From a virus: a stretch of DNA of 64,000 bases. The stretch is taken from the IMG/VR virus record IMGVR_UViG_3300043496_000014, positions 1 to 64,000 of that record; one strand, written 5' to 3'. The position numbers and the translations under genes are program-made. Shown piece by piece: positions 50,404 to 59,390 of the stretch (position 1 is its first letter; each line of letters starts with the position of its first letter). A model generated the notes under the pieces. It saw only the letters and a program-made list of their open reading frames with translations. It made no database searches and had not been told where the DNA came from.

Positions 50404-51927
50404 GTGACAGAAGTAGCACGTTTCTTTGATGCGCAGTCATATAGTGAAGGGGATCAGGCTGAAGTACAAGCACGGTTCCGTTCTACAGGTGTACTAATTG
50501 ACGTAGCTAGCAGGCTTGTGGTGAGTGCTCCAGGTGGTATGTTTGTGTCCATTGCTCCAGGTGAAGCAATGGTAGAAGGGTTCTGGTACAAGAATACTGC
50601 TGCACTACAACTGGCTGTTGGCAACAACACAAGTGGTAGCACGCGCTATGACAGAGTAGTGTTGCGTCTAAGCCGTACAGGTAACACACTGAATGCAGCA
50701 GTAGTAGTAGGCACTGTTGGCGCTGGAGCACCACCAGCACTGACGCAGATAGTGGGTGGTATATGGGAACTACCACTGGCTGTCATTACGGTGCCTACTG
50801 GTGTAGGTGCCATACTACCAAACATGATAACCAATAACCCTGTGTATACAAACATGCTTGTAGATGCACGTCCTAACTTGTTTGATAACCCTACGTTTAG
50901 AGTCAATCAGCGTAGTATTGTTGCACTTAGTACTACTGGATATGCTGCTGATAGATGGATTACAGGACTAACGAATAATACAGGAGGCTTTGTTGTACAA
51001 TCTGTAGCTGCATATCCACCTAATATGGGATTCTTTGAGACGCAACCAGTAAAATCACTTCTTGTGTCACGTGGCAACGCTGTAGCAATTGCTGCTGATA
51101 CACTCATTGGTCCACAGCAATCACTAGAAGGTATCAAGGCTACACCGCTCTTTGGTCAAACAGCGTGTGTATCATGGTGGTCTTTCTGTAACAAGGTAGG
51201 TACCTTTAGCTTTAACTATGAGCAATTTGGTGGTAACTGGAGATACATTGCTAGCTGGACACATGGTCTAGCTAACACATGGCAGTTTAACTACGTAGTG
51301 ATACCGTGGAACGTTGGTGCTGGTTGGATAGATACTAGTGCTGGTTCCCTGACGTGTAGATGGTTAGCAGTATGTGGTGACAACTACAGACATACCGTTA
51401 CCAACCAGTGGGTGAATGTTAATGGTAAGTATATCGGACCAGACCATGATAACCCACTCACTGCTACTGCTGATGTGCTGTGGATTTATCAGCCTAAACT
51501 AGAGGTAGGTAGTTACCCCACACGCTTTGAAGTGCCTGATCCTACATTGGAACGTATACAGTGCTACAGGCAACTGTACGTGGAACGTGAACAAATAACA
51601 GGTTGGGTTGGGAGTAATGCTGTTGCGCTAGAAGCCACACAGTATTTACCTGTACAAATGAGAGTGATACCAGCATTCTCTGTGCCTGTTGTACCATCAT
51701 TTGCTCAAGGTGCTGCACCAACTGCTAATCAAATAGGCGTTCTATGTCAATCGTCATGGATTACCAACTTTACATACAGCAGTTGGGTAGCATGGGTGAA
51801 TATAGGTGCTAAAACACATGGTTCATTCATAACTTCTAGTACAGTAGGAACTGGTATAGGTGCAGGACAAGCAGCATCCATTGTGTTGGGTAGCAACATA
51901 CAAGTAGTATACAGTTCGGAGTTGTAG
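50404..51927 (+). CDS. Tail fibre/baseplate paralog 3
   Basis: 507 residues from GTG 50404. N-terminal module as in the other two (TEVARFFDAQSYSEGDQAEV; GEAMVEGFWYKN). The C-terminal 320 residues have a carbohydrate-binding-like beta region (FDNPTFRVNQRS near the join, then WWSFCNKVGTFSFNYEQF). Different C-terminal domains suggest different receptors. Confidence 0.78.
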   Translation: MTEVARFFDAQSYSEGDQAEVQARFRSTGVLIDVASRLVVSAPGGMFVSIAPGEAMVEGFWYKNTAALQLAVGNNTSGSTRYDRVVLRLSRTGNTLNAAVVVGTVGAGAPPALTQIVGGIWELPLAVITVPTGVGAILPNMITNNPVYTNMLVDARPNLFDNPTFRVNQRSIVALSTTGYAADRWITGLTNNTGGFVVQSVAAYPPNMGFFETQPVKSLLVSRGNAVAIAADTLIGPQQSLEGIKATPLFGQTACVSWWSFCNKVGTFSFNYEQFGGNWRYIASWTHGLANTWQFNYVVIPWNVGAGWIDTSAGSLTCRWLAVCGDNYRHTVTNQWVNVNGKYIGPDHDNPLTATADVLWIYQPKLEVGSYPTRFEVPDPTLERIQCYRQLYVEREQITGWVGSNAVALEATQYLPVQMRVIPAFSVPVVPSFAQGAAPTANQIGVLCQSSWITNFTYSSWVAWVNIGAKTHGSFITSSTVGTGIGAGQAASIVLGSNIQVVYSSEL

Positions 51928-51937
51928 GTAACATAAC

Positions 51938-52549
51938 ATGCCAGCCAGATACAAGCGTGTGACACCATTGCACGATGAACTGTGGATTGATACAGAAACA
52001 GGTACATCGTTTGGTAACTCTGAAACCAAAGAGTACCTAGCATACCAGGAGTGGCTAGCACAAGGTGGCATACCTGATGATGCAAACCCACTTCCTGTAA
52101 ACTACAGTGACAACGAACGACACACAGCACAGGTGCTAACTACTAATAGTGCACCACAGGAATTATGGAGGTACACCACAACGAACAAGACAGGGTATGA
52201 CATCGTAATCAGGATTATTGCCGTAGACAAAGGTAATGGTGCCATAAAGAAGCAAAGTGTAGATGCTACTGTCTCTAGGATAGGTGCTACACCTAATCTA
52301 GTAGGACGTACAGATCAGGTGTCACACACTACAGGTGGTACACGTGGCAATGATGCACACATCAGTGAATGGCAACTCAATCCGTCATTTGATGGCTATG
52401 ACCTTGTGCTGAGTGTAGTAGGTGCAGATCAACGTAACATAGACTGGCATGCCACTATCAGCATGGTTAAGTTTGCACCTGATGGCATTGTTACAGCACC
52501 AGTAATAGCATTGGCACAAGCGCACCTACAGACACAGGCACTTGACTAA
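51938..52549 (+). CDS. Hypothetical tail-region protein
   Basis: 203 residues. N-terminal short motif YLAYQEWLAQGGIP is frequent in phage fibre or chaperone proteins; the rest is beta-rich. Overlaps the next gene start by 1 base. Probably a tail tip component. Confidence 0.65.
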   Translation: MPARYKRVTPLHDELWIDTETGTSFGNSETKEYLAYQEWLAQGGIPDDANPLPVNYSDNERHTAQVLTTNSAPQELWRYTTTNKTGYDIVIRIIAVDKGNGAIKKQSVDATVSRIGATPNLVGRTDQVSHTTGGTRGNDAHISEWQLNPSFDGYDLVLSVVGADQRNIDWHATISMVKFAPDGIVTAPVIALAQAHLQTQALD

Positions 52550-53712
52550 TGGCTATAAACCAGTATGCCATAAACGTGTTCAGTGCAAACGGTGTACGTC
52601 TGCGCATCCTGAACATTATACAATCGGCGAGGTATCGTAAGGCAGAGAATGAAACAGGTGATTGGGAGTTAACACTGGCATACGGTGATGGTAGTATACC
52701 TGAGTTGCTGTCACCACCTAACACGGTGGAATTCTGGAGAGATGGTAAGTATCAATTTGGTGGATTGATACGACACCAACGAGTGTTCCAGGATGGACGT
52801 GTACCGTTCTATACCGTGAGTGGGCCAGGATACCTACAGTGGCTAGCTGATTGTCGTATGCGTCCTGCAACAGGCACAGGTGACATTACGTATGCTGCTG
52901 ATAACCTAGACGATATTATGAAACGTATAGTACGTGAACAGGTATTGGACTTCAATACTCGTATAGTAGTGGCTGCTGACAGTGGACTGTGTGCAGTAAG
53001 TGAACAATATGTAGCTACAGCATATGAACATGTATTAGAGACACTACAGAATATTGCTGAACGTGCCAAGGATACAACCTTTGATGTGATACGTGATACT
53101 GATGGTGCACTACGGTTCCGTACCTACACACCTAGTCGTGGGCCAGATAGAAGCAAGGGTACAGCTAGTCCTGTGTTGTTTGATTTGCGTGGTGGTAACC
53201 TGATAGATGCTGAATGGATCAGGGATGGTAATGCTGTAGTGAATGCGCTATGGGCAGGTGGGCCAGGAGACAAGGCTTCGAGATACATCTATCCACCTAC
53301 GTATGCACTCACTAACTCACAGAGCATACTTGATTGGGGACGTATAGAAGGATTCTTTGATGCAGGTAGTGAAGGTACAGTAGCTACTGATAAGAAGTGC
53401 CAAGAAGAACTAGATAAACAGTCTGTTGGTGAAGAATCGGTCAGCTTTAAGGTGTCACCCTTTGGTAGATACATACTTGGACGTGACTTTGATTTTGGTA
53501 CCAAAGTCACTGTGGTATGGGAAGACGTACTAGAGTTTTCTGATACCATTAAGGGGTTGGAAGTACGCCTAGACAGTGGTTCAGGTGTAGCACAGGTAGA
53601 CATCAATGTGGGTGACACACTGACAGGTGACACACAGACACGTGCCAGTATCATCCTAGGTAAGTTTCTGCGTAGACTACGCCAAACCATTGGCGTACAG
53701 ACAAGGCACTGA
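52549..53712 (+). CDS. Gp37-like tail protein (Siphovirus ReqiPepy6 type)
   Basis: 387 residues. The sequence GDWELTLAYGDGSIPELLSP, GLIRHQRVFQDG, SGPGYLQWLADCR and VTVVWEDVLEFSDTI fits the ReqiPepy6 Gp37-like tail family (hub/tail lysin adaptor). Unusually it is after the fibre genes. Confidence 0.8.
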   Translation: MAINQYAINVFSANGVRLRILNIIQSARYRKAENETGDWELTLAYGDGSIPELLSPPNTVEFWRDGKYQFGGLIRHQRVFQDGRVPFYTVSGPGYLQWLADCRMRPATGTGDITYAADNLDDIMKRIVREQVLDFNTRIVVAADSGLCAVSEQYVATAYEHVLETLQNIAERAKDTTFDVIRDTDGALRFRTYTPSRGPDRSKGTASPVLFDLRGGNLIDAEWIRDGNAVVNALWAGGPGDKASRYIYPPTYALTNSQSILDWGRIEGFFDAGSEGTVATDKKCQEELDKQSVGEESVSFKVSPFGRYILGRDFDFGTKVTVVWEDVLEFSDTIKGLEVRLDSGSGVAQVDINVGDTLTGDTQTRASIILGKFLRRLRQTIGVQTRH

Positions 53713-53718
53713 CAACAC

Positions 53719-54120
53719 ATGGCCAAACAGCAACTGGAACGTGCGTTTACCATAGTCAGTCCTGATGCTGTAGACACTAACACTGGCACTGACACAAACA
53801 CAGAACAGGTTAGTGTTGATGGGCAAACAAATGGTAAACGTATTGTAGTCATACCAATGGCTGAATGGTTCCAGTGTTTGCAGCGTGCTGTGCGTACATG
53901 GATACAAGCGTTTATCTTCATGATTGGTGGTGGCACTATCTACCAGATACTCACAGGGTTAGGCATACCACCAGCAAGTGCAGAGAACCTACCCAGTACA
54001 GGCTATGTTGTGTACGATGCCATACTGTATTCCCTGGTGTTGGCCATAGTTGTGTTTATATGGAATGCGTGTGAATTTGCTCTGGACATCGACATCAAAG
54101 CACCACGTTGGAGGGCGTAA
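53719..54120 (+). CDS. Two-span membrane protein, holin candidate
   Basis: 133 residues. Soluble Thr-rich N-terminus (about 1-50), a hydrophobic span (IQAFIFMIGGGTIYQIL, about 62-80) and a second (ILYSLVLAIVVFIWNA, about 102-118). Located directly before two wall-degrading enzymes, so a holin is likely. Charges at both ends fit class II or III. Confidence 0.68.
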   Translation: MAKQQLERAFTIVSPDAVDTNTGTDTNTEQVSVDGQTNGKRIVVIPMAEWFQCLQRAVRTWIQAFIFMIGGGTIYQILTGLGIPPASAENLPSTGYVVYDAILYSLVLAIVVFIWNACEFALDIDIKAPRWRA

Positions 54121-54123
54121 CAC

Positions 54124-55362
54124 ATGCTAGCCAAACGATTTGGTATTGCAGGTAACGTGCATACTGGTTACCCTGACCTTGTGTATTCACGTACCGTCAA
54201 GCTAGGGTGGTTGCGTTCACTGGTGCTTGACTTTGGATCGTGGGAAGCTATGCTACAACAGGTACCTAATGACACCTGTGTAGCTGCTGTAGTGACAGGA
54301 CAGACACAAGGTCTGAACAATGACTTTTGGTCTGAAGGTTGGAAAGAGCGATATGAAGCATGCATTACTGAACTATGTGAACGTAGTTACAAGAAACTGC
54401 GTCTGATTGAATTCACCAATGAATGGGATTTTTGGGACAACGAGGATAGGGCACAGAAAGCAGCAGAGTTAGCCATGATTGGCACCAACATATGCAAACG
54501 GTATGGCATATTAGGTGTGTTGGGTAGTGTGGCTAGTGCTGACTGGAAAGCACAACTAGCTAGTGCATTTGCAGTAATAGATCGTGTGGAGTCTGAGTTA
54601 GGGTATGAAGTAGTACATGGGTTTGCGTTCCATCCGTATGTTTCGTACGTTGAACGTGAAGGTGATGGTGGGTTTAGGGTACCTGCTGATCCTGGTGAAG
54701 ATTGGGAACGTCTATCAGACAAGATACGTGTTGCTATTGACATTGCTGGTGGTAGACCAGTGGCTATTACTGAAGGTGGTATTAAAGTAGAGGATGCTGG
54801 TGGACTGGACGAACAACAGTTGTACGTGCATGGATTCTTCCAGGATGAACTATCGCAATTTGATCCTGATGAACTACTGATGGCTACATACTTCTGTTGG
54901 TGTGACCAAAATGGTGCTCCAGGTGAACAGGGTATGCAGGGGTTCGGTCTGATTAACGAGAACGGTAGGCTACGTCCAGCATACAATGCAGCTACGTATC
55001 AGTTCCAGAACGCACCTGTAGTCAACATACCTGTACAGAGACTGATTGCAAACAGCTACCCTGAAGTGGAACAGCCACCTGTGGTGCCTGAACCACCTAT
55101 CCAGCCACCTGTGCAGATCCCTACACGTACCGTTACCGTCCAGGAAGCCATGAGCATACGCTGGCGTGCTCTGGTGCCCACAGCCGTCTATAACCATGAC
55201 TTTGGCTTTGAACGCCACTGGCGTGCTCCTGAGAACGCATGGTGGGGTAGTCCACTTACGGAAAGTGAGCTACTACTAGAAGATGAGCGACCAGTACGTA
55301 TCTTTGCCAACGCAGTGATAGCGTACAACGGTAGTGATGACACCGTAGAAGTGTTGAGTTAG
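54124..55362 (+). CDS. Clan GH-A type glycoside hydrolase (TIM barrel)
   Basis: 412 residues. FTNEWDFW (acid/base Glu near 100) and AITEGG (nucleophile Glu near 217) are the signatures of clan A TIM barrels (GH5/39/53-like). A Pro-rich linker near 318-340 joins a C-terminal beta domain. Probably attacks a cell-wall or capsule glycan during lysis or entry. Starts 4 bases after the membrane protein gene. Confidence 0.8.
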   Translation: MLAKRFGIAGNVHTGYPDLVYSRTVKLGWLRSLVLDFGSWEAMLQQVPNDTCVAAVVTGQTQGLNNDFWSEGWKERYEACITELCERSYKKLRLIEFTNEWDFWDNEDRAQKAAELAMIGTNICKRYGILGVLGSVASADWKAQLASAFAVIDRVESELGYEVVHGFAFHPYVSYVEREGDGGFRVPADPGEDWERLSDKIRVAIDIAGGRPVAITEGGIKVEDAGGLDEQQLYVHGFFQDELSQFDPDELLMATYFCWCDQNGAPGEQGMQGFGLINENGRLRPAYNAATYQFQNAPVVNIPVQRLIANSYPEVEQPPVVPEPPIQPPVQIPTRTVTVQEAMSIRWRALVPTAVYNHDFGFERHWRAPENAWWGSPLTESELLLEDERPVRIFANAVIAYNGSDDTVEVLS

Positions 55363-55368
55363 TAGCGC

Positions 55369-56364
55369 ATGACACGTGCAGTACTGCTAGCACAACAACA
55401 GGGTAACGTAAAGAGCAAGCACACCATACTACAACCTGTAGGTGGTGCATGGCAGTGGTGGTCACCAGAGATTATTTCGATGGTGACTAACTCACCACTA
55501 GAGAATGTTGTGTCTGACTGGCCCAAAGTGTACGGTGCACTGGAGTTGTATGGAATAGCTGACTACAACACATGTAGGGCAGCTATTGCCACTATTGCTA
55601 TTGAAACTGCACACAGGTTTGTACCTGTACGTGAAGCCTACTGGTTAGATGATGCATACGGCTATGAATTAGGTGAACAGTGGCGTGCAAACAACTTACG
55701 TTACTACCCATATTATGGACGTGGACACATACAGCTAACATGGGAGGATAACTACAAATACTACGGTTGGCGTATTGGCGCAGACTTAGTTACGTTCCCT
55801 GATAAAGCACTGGTTGGTATAGTTAGTGCTAATGTGTTTGGTTTGTATTACTATGAGAAGGGTGTGTACCTAGCAGCACAGCGTGAAGACTGGTACGAGT
55901 GTAGAAGACTAGTACAGGGTGCGTATGCAGGTATAGAAGAATTTGTAGCTATCATTGATTCACTGGGTATGTATAGACTTGAAGTACCCTACACGCTATC
56001 ACGAGTATTAGAGTTAGGGTACTCCAGGATAGGTGACCCATACGTATGGGATGGTGAGATACCAGGATCGTTTGATTGTAGTGGCTTTATCAAGTGGACG
56101 TATGATGGACGTGTACCTAGCTACACTGATGATATCTATGGTGTGACATACCCATGTCCTGATCCCAATGGTGGTGATGTGGTGCTATATGAATATCATG
56201 ACGTGAATCAGCCCAACACAAGATTTCCTCATGTTGGGCTGTGGTTGAATGACCATGAAACGTTGGATGCACGTTACGGTTATGGTGTTGGTGTACACCC
56301 TCATCTTCTTGGAGCTAAGCTTTATACTAGGAGGGTTCCTGGTGTTGTGGTGGATACGTTGTGA
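55369..56364 (+). CDS. Endolysin with GH19-like and NlpC/P60 domains
   Basis: 331 residues. The N-terminal domain has ATIAIETAHRFVPV (Glu near 80) and YYGRGHIQLTWEDNYKYYG (about 115-133), as in GH19-type lysozymes. The C-terminal domain has FDCSGF (Cys near 237) and PHVGLW (His near 288), the NlpC/P60 endopeptidase pair. It cuts both sugar and peptide bonds. The 3' end overlaps the convergent ThyX gene by 38 bases. Confidence 0.9.
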   Translation: MTRAVLLAQQQGNVKSKHTILQPVGGAWQWWSPEIISMVTNSPLENVVSDWPKVYGALELYGIADYNTCRAAIATIAIETAHRFVPVREAYWLDDAYGYELGEQWRANNLRYYPYYGRGHIQLTWEDNYKYYGWRIGADLVTFPDKALVGIVSANVFGLYYYEKGVYLAAQREDWYECRRLVQGAYAGIEEFVAIIDSLGMYRLEVPYTLSRVLELGYSRIGDPYVWDGEIPGSFDCSGFIKWTYDGRVPSYTDDIYGVTYPCPDPNGGDVVLYEYHDVNQPNTRFPHVGLWLNDHETLDARYGYGVGVHPHLLGAKLYTRRVPGVVVDTL

Positions 56365-57250
56365 CAATGCTGTCTGCATTGTCAGTATGCCGTAGTTGAT
56401 CGTAGCCTAACAGGGTACCACTTATGTGTGTAGGATCAGGGTGTACCTGTGCCTGATGCTCTTTTGGGCCAGCATGTTCAGGCTTCTGTGGTACTAGTCT
56501 GTTGTACAAGGCTATGTCTTCATCTATTGGTCTGAATCCAGCAATACTAATCATGTCTGAGTGTGACTTAGCGTAACTGGTACGTGCACACCGTGCAACA
56601 CTCAGTGCAATGCATGTGGACTGTGGCAGCAACAGGCGTTCCCTTGGTGACACAAACGGTAGGTGCCACTCGTTTGTGTGTAGGAACGTTGGCGTACTAG
56701 CACGGTAGGCTGTGTGTGCCAGTCCAGCAACCTGCTGCACTTCATCCTGTGCTGTATGATGTGTCCGTAGTTCAAAGAAATGCAGCCACCATACGTCGAT
56801 AGCTGTACACACCAATGTGGTGTACTGCCATGTAGCTAGTGGCCTATTAGCTATTTGTTTGTGTACACCAATGCCCATAAGTGCCAGTGACTCTAGCAGT
56901 GACACATAACGTGTCTTTAACCATATGTGTCTAGCTAGTTGGTGTCTCCAACCAGTGTGGTAACCTTTTGATGAATGCATACTGACTGCACGCTTAGGGA
57001 ACCGTGTAGGTACAAATGGATTATTGAGTACGTCCCTCAGTATCTGTTTGGTAGGCTTAGCACGGTTGCTGTTGGTGGACTTGTTACTGTCCACTTCTAT
57101 GGCTATCTTGTCAGAAGCTTGCTGTGACTTGTAGATAGTACGGTGCGTCAATATGTCCTGATGAATAATGCTAGGGTACGTAAGCAGCATGGTTGTTAGC
57201 CGTATACCATGTGGTGCTATGCTGTCTGCAACTACAGTGGCTTGTATCAT
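56327..57250 (-). CDS. thyX: ThyX-like flavin-dependent thymidylate synthase
   Basis: 307 residues. ILTHRTIYKSQQASDK resembles the ThyX signature RHR-x7-S, with a His replaced in order; the central helix motif ANRPLATWQYTTLV and HFFELR...DEVQQVAGLA fit ThyX. It would make dTMP with FAD, NADPH and folate. Start overlaps dCTP deaminase stop as ATGA. The divergent signature means activity is likely but not proven. Confidence 0.75.
   Translation of the reverse strand: MIQATVVADSIAPHGIRLTTMLLTYPSIIHQDILTHRTIYKSQQASDKIAIEVDSNKSTNSNRAKPTKQILRDVLNNPFVPTRFPKRAVSMHSSKGYHTGWRHQLARHIWLKTRYVSLLESLALMGIGVHKQIANRPLATWQYTTLVCTAIDVWWLHFFELRTHHTAQDEVQQVAGLAHTAYRASTPTFLHTNEWHLPFVSPRERLLLPQSTCIALSVARCARTSYAKSHSDMISIAGFRPIDEDIALYNRLVPQKPEHAGPKEHQAQVHPDPTHISGTLLGYDQLRHTDNADSIVTTYPPQHQEPS
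56363..56383. terminator. Possible terminator hairpin at convergent gene ends
   Basis: GACAATGC/GCATTGTC, 8-bp stem with 5-base loop, directly at the stop of the endolysin gene and inside the 3' end of thyX. No T-run. It could halt the late operon transcript. Confidence 0.45.
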
Positions 57251-57801
57251 GGCTTGTACCTGCTTTCTACTGGTCCTGTGCTGTTGTAGTAATGGCCCAC
57301 AACGTTGTATGGACGTGTTGACATGGTGTTCATTCGATAGAACCTAAGTTGCGCTATACGCATACCCTCCCACAGGCGTAGCCACCAGGGTGAAGCATTG
57401 AACAGTTCCAGGGTGAGTTGTCCTGACCAACCAGGATCAATGAAACCCGCTGTCATGTGCACAGCTAACCACCATCTGCCCAACGAGGAACACCCTGCTA
57501 TGTCTGCTGCTATCGTAGCATCAGGGTGTAATGTGAGTATTTCTTGTGTGTGTCCTAGTGCTACACCGTGTGGTGGTAACCAATACTGGTATCCACTGTC
57601 ATAGGGATACAACTTGTCCTGTAGTAATGGCTGTTCATCTGATGCAGGATCAAACCTAGCAGGACCGTCCAGGTTAGGTATCAGTAGCTTGCCACCTAAA
57701 TGCACATCATAGGAAGCAGGCTTGATGTCATCAAAGTTGTATGGATTAAGTATGATGTTCTGTAGGTTTATTTCCTCCATGATATCGTAATCACTCAACA
57801 T
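57247..57801 (-). CDS. dcd: dCTP deaminase / dUTPase-like
   Basis: 184 residues from MLSDYDIM (start 57801). AGCSSLGRWWLAVHMTAG then FIDPGWSGQLTLELFN is the family signature (catalytic Glu in TLELFN near 130). It converts dCTP to dUTP or directly to dUMP, feeding ThyX, which is the next gene. ATGA overlap with thyX. Confidence 0.9.
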   Translation of the reverse strand: MLSDYDIMEEINLQNIILNPYNFDDIKPASYDVHLGGKLLIPNLDGPARFDPASDEQPLLQDKLYPYDSGYQYWLPPHGVALGHTQEILTLHPDATIAADIAGCSSLGRWWLAVHMTAGFIDPGWSGQLTLELFNASPWWLRLWEGMRIAQLRFYRMNTMSTRPYNVVGHYYNSTGPVESRYKP

Positions 57802-58426
57802 CTTTAGCATCCACTATGCGTTGTAGACACAGGAAGTACCCTATACCATCTACTCTGTTCTCTCTGTTGGGACGGAATGATTCACGTGATATCTTTAGTT
57901 GTATCAACATCAGTGCTACATCTTCAGGTGTAATGTGAACGTCTACCTTTAGTTTCCTGAGCAGTGTACCTGTCCACATGTGTGCTATCTTCTCAAAGTT
58001 TACGTTAGGATCGTCATACGCCTGTTCACGGTCACCATACACTATAGCTCTGGCTTCCTCATCAATGGTGGGTTGTTGTTGCTGTACAGTGAATGGAGGG
58101 TTATTAAACATATTGGAACGTTCATCTGTAGGTTGTTCTGGTTTGTATGGGTGTGCAGTCACTGTAGTGTTGTCTCCTGTCTGCTTGTGTGCTGGTGCGT
58201 CTTTTTGTCCTGAACAATGGCCACATATTTCTACGTTCCAACGCTGTGTCATTATGGGCCAGAATTTGTGTTGGTTGCTAGCTGATCTAATATGGTCTTC
58301 ATAAGCATGTATGGTGTGTGCTTCAGCTTGTAGGCATATACAACAGATTGTAGTACCATTACTTCTGTATCTATGTACTGAGTGTAGCTCGAATGTGTCT
58401 GCAAATGTACGGTATGTAGTGGTCAT
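57791..58426 (-). CDS. Zinc N-terminal domain fused to DUF6378-like domain
   Basis: 211 residues. N-terminal Cys pairs CCICL and CGHC (about 28-32 and 69-72) suggest a zinc site. The C-terminal 100 residues have AIVYGDREQAYDDPNVNFEK and LMLIQLKISRESF, the DUF6378 pattern common next to phage nucleotide genes. Overlaps dCTP deaminase gene start. Function unknown. Confidence 0.78.
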   Translation of the reverse strand: MTTTYRTFADTFELHSVHRYRSNGTTICCICLQAEAHTIHAYEDHIRSASNQHKFWPIMTQRWNVEICGHCSGQKDAPAHKQTGDNTTVTAHPYKPEQPTDERSNMFNNPPFTVQQQQPTIDEEARAIVYGDREQAYDDPNVNFEKIAHMWTGTLLRKLKVDVHITPEDVALMLIQLKISRESFRPNRENRVDGIGYFLCLQRIVDAKDVE

Positions 58427-58899
58427 GGGTCACTTGGTACCTGTAGCGTGGTAAGTAGCTGCCTGACAAACAGGTAGCGTATCACGTGTGCCATTGCATC
58501 AACTTCATGTCGTTGGTCATGCTTGGTGTTGCCATCGTGTGCTGTTGGTAGTGCTATCTTGGTACGTGCGTACGATAGGTACGCCTTACGTTGCTGTGGT
58601 GTGTCTTCTACTAACTGTATCTCATGCTCTGCACACAATGCCTGCACACCACCAATGATCCTGACAGTGTGCAATCCATACTTACTAATAAGTTGAGCAT
58701 TGAAACGTTCCATGATTACCACGTCTACTGGTGGACGTATGTATGCCCACACCTGTTCAGGTTCAGTACAGGTAGCACTAAAGTAGTTGTAGTGCAGTGT
58801 GCGTGTACCACTGGTGTTGTCCCACAGTGTAGCTATAGCTATGCCAGTAGAGACACCTGGATCAAGTCCTAAAATTGTCGTTGGTTGTATGTTCATCAT
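58423..58899 (-). CDS. RuvC-like Holliday junction resolvase
   Basis: 158 residues. Acidic residues lie in ILGLDPG (Asp near 13), VVIMERF (Glu near 62) and EVDAMAH (Asp near 132), the RuvC/RNase H fold set. It cuts branched DNA before packaging. Coupled by ATGA to the downstream gene (57791-58426) and to the homing endonuclease gene upstream. Confidence 0.87.
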   Translation of the reverse strand: MMNIQPTTILGLDPGVSTGIAIATLWDNTSGTRTLHYNYFSATCTEPEQVWAYIRPPVDVVIMERFNAQLISKYGLHTVRIIGGVQALCAEHEIQLVEDTPQQRKAYLSYARTKIALPTAHDGNTKHDQRHEVDAMAHVIRYLFVRQLLTTLQVPSDP

Positions 58900-59390
58900 A
58901 TGCCTAAAGCCTTTGCTAACTTTCTTTCCAGTTTCCTTGTTTCGTTATGTTCCAGTTGCCACGATGTTGTACACTCTTTACACTGTTTGTCACCTTCAAC
59001 TCTTTTATGTAATCTTTTCTTACACAATCCCAATTCTATATACGAACCTAGCTGTATGTATTCTTTTATAGCATTCATAAACTGTTCCTCCTTTACTTCA
59101 TCTAGATACTCACTTAGTAGTGAATACACCACTTCTACATCATGTATCGTTTGTACACTCCAAGCGTATCGCGGCTTGTATTGCTCAGCAGTAGACTTCT
59201 TGTATATGTTACCAATTCCAACGATACGCTGAAATCTGGCTAATACGGTTGGCACATCGTCAGTGTACGATGATTGTGTTATAGAACACGAAATTGATCT
59301 ACAATTATCTCTGGCACGTTGACTGCAACCAACGTAACCCTCACCATCAAAGAAACCTGCTGCCCATGCTAGTTCTGTTTCTGTACTCAT
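58896..59390 (-). CDS. LAGLIDADG homing endonuclease, free-standing
   Basis: 164 residues from ATG 59390 (ATGA overlap with the polymerase stop). AWAAGFFDGEGYVG (about 8-21) is one LAGLIDADG motif, with catalytic Asp/Glu; a single copy means a dimer. C-terminal KQCKEC may bind metal. Base composition is more A/T-rich than neighbours (for example TTTCTTTCC runs), a sign of recent transfer. It sits precisely between polymerase and resolvase genes. Confidence 0.85.
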   Translation of the reverse strand: MSTETELAWAAGFFDGEGYVGCSQRARDNCRSISCSITQSSYTDDVPTVLARFQRIVGIGNIYKKSTAEQYKPRYAWSVQTIHDVEVVYSLLSEYLDEVKEEQFMNAIKEYIQLGSYIELGLCKKRLHKRVEGDKQCKECTTSWQLEHNETRKLERKLAKALGI

